This document shows positions 13,684-17,560 of a stretch of DNA of 17,560 nt, piece after piece; within the stretch, counting starts at the first letter, position 1, and every line of letters begins with the position of its first letter. The stretch covers positions 1 to 17,560 of the forward strand of contig CAIUWU010000198.1 in NCBI GenBank assembly GCA_903902945.1, in the 5' to 3' direction. Under the pieces are notes generated by a model that saw only the letters and a list, made by a program, of their open reading frames with translations, had not been told where the DNA came from and did no database searches. Source of the DNA: an uncultured Pseudomonadota bacterium (GTDB lineage Bacteria; Pseudomonadota; Gammaproteobacteria; Methylococcales; Methylomonadaceae). The position numbers and the translations under genes were made by a program.

Positions 13684-14487
13684 ATGAGCGATACACCTGA
13701 CATTCTGAAAAAAATTCTCGCCACCAAACAGGAAGAAGTGGCTCGCCGCAAACCCAATTTACCGCTGACTCTGCTGGCAGAACTGGCAGAAGCAGTACCT
13801 GGTCCGCGTGGTTTTTATCAGTCATTACGCAGTAAAGCCGATGCCGGCAAACCGGCAATTATTGCCGAAATCAAAAAAGCCTCTCCCAGCCAGGGCGTGA
13901 TTCGGGAACACTTTTATCCGGTAGAAATCGCTCAGGATTATGCAATGAACGGCGCCAGCTGTCTGTCCGTGCTGACCGACAAACTGTATTTCCAGGGCTC
14001 GGAAGCCTACCTGCAAAGTGTTCGTGAAAAATGTCCGCTACCGGTAATTCGTAAAGATTTCATGATCGACCCTTATCAGATTCATGAATCCCGCGCCCTG
14101 GGTGCCGACTGCGTATTACTGATCGCCGCCGCGCTGGATGATGCCATGCTCAAAGAACTAGCCGATACCGCTGCCGGTCTGGGCATGGATGTGCTGGTAG
14201 AAGTGCATGATGCGGAAGAACTGGAACGGGCGCTCACACTGGATACCAAAATGATTGGCATCAATAATCGCAACTTGCGCAGCTTTGAAGTATCACTGCA
14301 AACCACACTGACACTAAAAAACCAGATTCCGGCAGACCGTCTGATTGTCACTGAAAGTGGCATTCACAGCCAGGACGACGTCCGGCTGATGATGGAACAA
14401 GGCATTTACACCTTTCTGGTCGGTGAAGCCTTCATGCGGGCGCCATCGCCGGGTCAGAAAATGCGCGAGCTGTTCTTCCCCAAATAG
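13684..14487 (+). CDS. trpC: Indole-3-glycerol phosphate synthase
   Basis: TrpC closes the indole ring from CdRP in tryptophan synthesis; it is a cytoplasmic TIM-barrel enzyme. The 267 aa fits the monofunctional form, without a fused TrpF. Active-site segments are all present: AEIKKASPSQG (Glu62, Lys64), SVLTDKLYFQGS, VIRKDFMIDPYQI (Lys124), LVEVH (Glu173), IGINNRNL (Asn194-195) and TESGIHS (Ser225). The ATG at 13684 has no strong ribosome binding site. It lies 33 bp after the glutaredoxin-like gene; TATAAT occurs at the end of that gene (13646-13651), but without a good -35. No trpG or trpD is adjacent, so trpC here is detached from the usual trpGDC group. Confidence 0.97.
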   Translation: MSDTPDILKKILATKQEEVARRKPNLPLTLLAELAEAVPGPRGFYQSLRSKADAGKPAIIAEIKKASPSQGVIREHFYPVEIAQDYAMNGASCLSVLTDKLYFQGSEAYLQSVREKCPLPVIRKDFMIDPYQIHESRALGADCVLLIAAALDDAMLKELADTAAGLGMDVLVEVHDAEELERALTLDTKMIGINNRNLRSFEVSLQTTLTLKNQIPADRLIVTESGIHSQDDVRLMMEQGIYTFLVGEAFMRAPSPGQKMRELFFPK

Positions 14488-14496
14488 TTTTCACCG

Positions 14497-15585
14497 ATGT
14501 ACCAGGCTTCCGAACTGATCATTCGGCATCCCAGACAGCTCACGGTTGCCTGGGCGCAGAAAATAGTGTCGCACTTTGCAGCCAGTGCCGAGGTTTTCAA
14601 CGTTAATGTCATCGCGCTGGATGTCGGCACCACCACCCGGATACAGTTATATGTCGATCACAACGGCCCGGATCAGATTCCCCGCTACTGGTTTATCAAA
14701 CTACCTTCGCTAACTTGGCGAGCCCGGGCGATCACCGCCTTGCCCAGACTACTGGCCACCGAAGTCCATTTCTATCAGCACATTGTGCCGCAAGTACCTG
14801 TGAAAACCGCTTCGGTACTGGCAGCAGCCAGTAATCTGCTGACCGGTTCCACGCTAGTCATCAGCGATGTCAACGAAATCGGCGCACAACCCGGTCAAGC
14901 CGGCCAAGCCTTAACGGCGGCCCAAGCCGAAGCAGTGATTAAGCAACTGGCAAAATTTCATGGTCAGTTCTGGAACCTAAGCCAATACCACCCGCATTTA
15001 CAACGCCTCGCCGGCCCAACGCGGGCGCTGGAAGACTTGCTAGGCAGCATCCTGGCGGTACCTTTGATGAAACTGGGCTTACAAAAAGCGGCCAATCTGA
15101 TCCCCGCAACGCTGCAAGTACCTGCGCTAGGCTATGCCCGTCAGCGGCGCCGCATCATGGCTATTTTGAACCAAGGCCCGCAAACCCTGATTCATCGCGA
15201 CTGTCATCCGGGCAATTTTTTCTGGCATGACAATCAACCCGGATTTCTCGACTGGCAACTAGTCAGAATAGGCGAGGGGATGGCGGATGTGGCTTATTTT
15301 CTGGCTACCGCCCTCGAAGCGGATGTGCGCCGCGCACATGAAAGCGATTTAATTAAAACTTATGCAACCGAACTAAAAACCCAGGGCATCGCCTGCGATT
15401 TTGACCAGTTGTGGCCACGCTACCGGCTGCACCTGTGCTATCCGTTTGAAGCCATGCTGCTGACTCTGGCGATTGGCGGCCTGATGGAACCGTTGAGCAA
15501 CCGGATCATGCTCAGCCGGGCGGCCCAAGCGGTTGCCGATCATCAGGTATTTGATTTGTTACAAGCGGCATGTTCCCGCGCCTGA
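14497..15585 (+). CDS. APH/choline-kinase-fold phosphotransferase, substrate unknown
   Basis: This 362-aa protein has a protein-kinase-like (aminoglycoside phosphotransferase/CHK) fold. Visible parts are a candidate ATP-binding lysine in FIKLP (Lys68), Glu89 in the following helix, the catalytic loop LIHRDCHPGNFFW (Asp235, Asn240), and the metal-binding Asp252 in GFLDWQLVRIGEGMADVAYFL. An early segment (VGTTTRIQLYV) stands where a glycine-rich loop would be, but with few glycines. It begins 9 bp after trpC with a weak ribosome binding site. Such kinases act on small alcohols, sugars or amines; there is no evidence for antibiotic resistance here. Its stop codon lies in the loop of a downstream hairpin (15572-15597). 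Confidence 0.85.
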   Translation: MYQASELIIRHPRQLTVAWAQKIVSHFAASAEVFNVNVIALDVGTTTRIQLYVDHNGPDQIPRYWFIKLPSLTWRARAITALPRLLATEVHFYQHIVPQVPVKTASVLAAASNLLTGSTLVISDVNEIGAQPGQAGQALTAAQAEAVIKQLAKFHGQFWNLSQYHPHLQRLAGPTRALEDLLGSILAVPLMKLGLQKAANLIPATLQVPALGYARQRRRIMAILNQGPQTLIHRDCHPGNFFWHDNQPGFLDWQLVRIGEGMADVAYFLATALEADVRRAHESDLIKTYATELKTQGIACDFDQLWPRYRLHLCYPFEAMLLTLAIGGLMEPLSNRIMLSRAAQAVADHQVFDLLQAACSRA

Positions 15586-15597
15586 CAACGCGGGAAC
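15572..15597. terminator. Hairpin covering the stop codon of the kinase gene
   Basis: GTTCCCGCG and CGCGGGAAC form a 9-bp perfect stem around an 8-nt loop, CCTGACAA. The TGA stop of the kinase (15583-15585) is in that loop. No T-tract follows on either strand, so this is not a textbook terminator. It lies between convergent genes, 12 bp from the stop of the exported protein gene on the - strand. Confidence 0.5.
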
Positions 15598-15608
15598 CCG
15601 AACCGGGA

Positions 15609-15998
15609 TTATTTCTTGCTCATGAAGTAGTAAACGGTTGAACATTTCAGAACCATTTTGCTGCCGTCTTTTTCAAGGGCAACGCAGGTTTCCATTTTCG
15701 GACGGCCAGGCCCCGACTGTTTGCTGAGCTTGCCGTTGTCAACGGTGTAGTTCAATACGGCACGCATCTGGTTAATCCGGGCATTTTTATCGTTATCTTC
15801 GGCCAGTCCTTCCATCGTGCCGTCGGCCTTGAAAATCCACACGGCATTTGAAGTACGGGCGTTATTACCTTCAGCATTCGCCGCTTCTTTTTCTATTCGC
15901 CAGGTTCCCAGTAAATCCGCTTGAGTCAACGGCAGGTCTGCAACCGCATTCAATGAGACTGACAATAATGCACCAAGGAGTAGGGTATGTAATTTCAT
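15609..15998 (-). CDS. Exported 129-aa protein, lipocalin-like in outline, unknown
   Basis: I choose the ATG at 15998, which gives a clean signal peptide (MKLHTLLLGALLSVSLNAVA, cleavage after residue 20) and an AAGG ribosome binding site. A longer reading from 16040 would put 14 extra residues before it. The mature part of about 109 residues starts with LTQADLLGTWRIEKE and later has VWIFKADGTMEG. A GTW...F..DGT pattern like this occurs in small beta-barrel lipocalin-like domains, but I cannot confirm that family. Two cysteines (in METCVAL and LKCSTV) could form a disulfide in the periplasm. The gene follows the PII gene on the same strand after 88 bp. Confidence 0.75.
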   Translation of the reverse strand: MKLHTLLLGALLSVSLNAVADLPLTQADLLGTWRIEKEAANAEGNNARTSNAVWIFKADGTMEGLAEDNDKNARINQMRAVLNYTVDNGKLSKQSGPGRPKMETCVALEKDGSKMVLKCSTVYYFMSKK

Positions 15999-16030
15999 GA
16001 GAACCTTTGTGGTTAAATTAAGGAGGCGCG

Positions 16031-16039
16031 ATTGTAGCA
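16031..16039 (-). promoter_or_regulatory. Candidate extended -10 promoter for the exported protein
   Basis: On the - strand TGCTACAAT gives a TGn extension and a -10 hexamer TACAAT (16031-16036), about 33 bp before the ATG at 15998. No good -35 is seen 16-18 bp upstream, where the sequence is G-rich. An extended -10 can act without one, so this gene may be transcribed apart from the efflux operon. Confidence 0.4.
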
Positions 16040-16086
16040 TAGCCCCCCAGAGATACCCGGTTATAAACCATCCGCCTTAACCGCAC

Positions 16087-16413
16087 TCAGGCCAGTTCTG
16101 AATTCCGTTCTCCGGTACTGATTCGTCCACCTTCCAGTGCCTGTAAAACATAAACCTTACCGTCACCATGCTTACCACTGTGGGCAACCTTCATCAGCGT
16201 ATTGAAGACAATTTCCACCATGTCGTCGGGCACAAAGATTTCCAGCCGTTTTTTGGGCAAAAACGGTTTGTATTCCTGACGATGTTCGGTACATTCGCGG
16301 CCGAATCCGTCACAGTCCATCACTGTCATCCCTGGAAATCCGGGAATTTCCATCAGCATCATGGTGACCTGATGCAGTTTATGCGGCTGAATGTAAGCAC
16401 GTATTTCTTTCAT
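16087..16413 (-). CDS. PII-like signalling protein of the heavy-metal-transporter-linked group (PII-NG)
   Basis: This 108-aa protein has the PII fold: EIRAYIQPHKLHQVTMML at the start, GFGRE before the T-loop, FLPKKRLEIFVPDDMVE after it, the B-loop-like HSGKHGDGKVYVL, and a C-loop EGGRISTGERNSEL. The T-loop is short: 11 residues between GFGR and FLPK, against about 16 in GlnB. It holds Cys41 and His44, with Cys34 just before it. Tyr48 does not occupy the normal uridylylation position. A PII branch located next to CusA/CzcA pumps is known (PII-NG). The ATG at 16413 follows an AGGGA site, 12 bp after the pump gene, so the two are cotranscribed. A role in sensing or gating metal export is inferred from context. 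Confidence 0.88.
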   Translation of the reverse strand: MKEIRAYIQPHKLHQVTMMLMEIPGFPGMTVMDCDGFGRECTEHRQEYKPFLPKKRLEIFVPDDMVEIVFNTLMKVAHSGKHGDGKVYVLQALEGGRISTGERNSELA

Positions 16414-16425
16414 GATTTCCCTTAA

Positions 16426-17560
16426 TCAAGGCTCATCGGCCTCAGCAAAATAACGGTATAAAGCGGGTAATAGGGTTAAAGTCAGTAAGGTAGCCGTAAT
16501 CAGGCCGCCAATAATCACTACTGCAAACGGCTTGGCAGTTTCCGAGCCGACACTGGTGGATAAGGCCGCCGGAAACAAACCCAGCATCGCCATTAAAGCA
16601 GTCATCACCACCGGACGTAACCGGCTCACCGAACCGTTGACTATCGCATCATGCAAGGACTGCCCCTCGCGACGCAGTTTATTCAGATTCGAAACCAGAA
16701 TCACACCATTCTGCACCGCAATTCCGAACAGCGCGATAAAACCGACCGCCGCTGAAACGCTGAGATTGATTCCGGTCGCCAGCAAAATCAGCAAACCGCC
16801 GATCATCGCAAACGGCACGTTCATCACAATTAACAAGGCATTCTTGACTGACAGAAACGCCCAGAACAGCAATACAAAAATCAGTCCCAGACTGATAGGC
16901 ACGATCACTGACAAACGCTTCATCGCCCGTTGCTGATTCTCGAACTGGCCGCTCCACACCACCCGGTAACCGGGAGGCAAATCAACCTGGGCCTCAACTT
17001 TCTGCTGAGCTTCGGCAACGAAACTGCCTTGATCGCGATCAATCAGATTACATTTGATGGCAATCCGCCGCATATTGTCCTCACGGCTGATGCGCGAAGC
17101 CCCCTGATTCACCCTGATACTGGCCAGCTGCGACAATGGGATCAACTGTCCATCCAGCGCCTGCACCGTCAAGTTTTCCAGCGCCGCCACCGAATTACGC
17201 TCCCCTTCCTCATAACGCAGACTAATATCAAAACGGCGTTCGCCTTCCAGAAATTGGGAAGCCTCCTTGCCACCCATGCCAATTTCTATCACCCGCTCGA
17301 CATCGCTAACATTAATGCCATAGCGCGACACCTTGCTGCGATCAATGTCGACAATCACCTGCGCCAGGCCGGCCTGCTGTTCAGCAGCAACATCGGTGGC
17401 GCCTTGAATGCCAGCCAAAATATGCGTGACTTGATCGGCCCTGTCCTGCAAGGTTTTTAAATCGCTACCGAAAATCTTGATGGCGATTTCGCCCTTGACC
17501 CCGGAAATCGCTTCTTCGACGTTATCCTGAATCACTTGTGAAAAGTTGGTGAGTATCCCC
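16426..17560 (-). CDS. Heavy-metal efflux RND pump, CusA/CzcA family, C-terminal part
   Basis: This is the last 377 residues of an HME-RND inner-membrane proton/metal antiporter; the frame is open to the window edge and the start lies outside. The GTG at 17535 is internal, since upstream residues (ILTNFSQVIQDNVEEAISGVKGE) match the conserved middle of CzcA-type pumps. After the periplasmic porter domain come five hydrophobic segments typical of the second TM half: around VIVPISLGLIFVLLFWAFL, LIVMNVPFAMIGGLLILLA, GFIALFGIAVQNGVILVSNL, RPVVMTALMAMLGLFPAAL, and VVIIGGLITATLLTLTLLPA. Metal specificity (Cu/Ag or Co/Zn/Cd) cannot be read from this part. The linked PII gene follows directly. Membrane-fusion and outer-membrane partners would be expected upstream, outside the window. 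Confidence 0.95.
   Translation of the reverse strand, partial: GILTNFSQVIQDNVEEAISGVKGEIAIKIFGSDLKTLQDRADQVTHILAGIQGATDVAAEQQAGLAQVIVDIDRSKVSRYGINVSDVERVIEIGMGGKEASQFLEGERRFDISLRYEEGERNSVAALENLTVQALDGQLIPLSQLASIRVNQGASRISREDNMRRIAIKCNLIDRDQGSFVAEAQQKVEAQVDLPPGYRVVWSGQFENQQRAMKRLSVIVPISLGLIFVLLFWAFLSVKNALLIVMNVPFAMIGGLLILLATGINLSVSAAVGFIALFGIAVQNGVILVSNLNKLRREGQSLHDAIVNGSVSRLRPVVMTALMAMLGLFPAALSTSVGSETAKPFAVVIIGGLITATLLTLTLLPALYRYFAEADEP

Noticed and set aside
14497..15585. Aminoglycoside resistance gene
   Set aside because: The fold is shared with many small-molecule kinases; no resistance-specific signature or mobile context is present.
16930..17460. 176-codon open frame on the + strand
   Set aside because: It is a shadow of the CusA/CzcA gene, which carries clear family motifs in the other strand.

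Overview
The window reads as chromosomal DNA of a gammaproteobacterium. MetH (1225 aa), GlyQ (304 aa) and GlyS (689 aa) follow the known gammaproteobacterial proteins closely in sequence and length. The order glyQ-glyS-gmhB-plsC is also the one known from Pseudomonas and relatives. The mix of genes fits a methanotroph of the Methylococcales, but nothing in the window proves that, so I leave it as an impression. I see no tRNA, rRNA, CRISPR array, insertion sequence, phage gene or plasmid function.

Layout. (1) 1-5500, + strand: the end of an M20 amidohydrolase (5' end outside the window), then glyQ, glyS, gmhB and a plsC-like acyltransferase. The last four overlap or nearly touch, and a terminator hairpin follows. 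(2) 5500-8280, - strand, AT-richer: two tandem copies of a 43-aa lipoprotein gene, each with its own promoter, ribosome binding site and hairpin. Upstream of them lie a 636-aa HTTM/DCC membrane protein and a 42-aa one-helix membrane peptide. (3) 8280-9145: a divergent promoter region, an unrecognised 139-aa membrane protein (+), and a 62-aa DUF2970 protein (-). (4) 9228-15600, + strand: metH, a YqhA-type UPF0114 membrane protein, a glutaredoxin-like protein, trpC and an APH-fold kinase, closely packed. (5) 15609-17560, - strand: an exported 129-aa protein, a PII-NG type PII protein and the 3' end of a CusA/CzcA heavy-metal RND pump.

How the genes fit together. Region 1 is housekeeping: glycyl-tRNA synthesis plus LPS heptose and phospholipid synthesis. 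Region 4 combines methionine and tryptophan synthesis with a small thiol protein and a kinase. Region 5 pairs a metal efflux pump with its linked PII variant.

Regions 2 and 3 are the least explained part. They hold five small membrane or lipoprotein genes, three of them (42-43 aa) shorter than a 60-codon cutoff. The strongest lead is the lipoprotein pair. The two copies differ at 25 of 132 bases, yet 20 of the 22 changed codons are synonymous. Promoter, ribosome binding site and hairpin are kept with each copy. Once these small genes are counted, no stretch over 300 bases lacks a gene.
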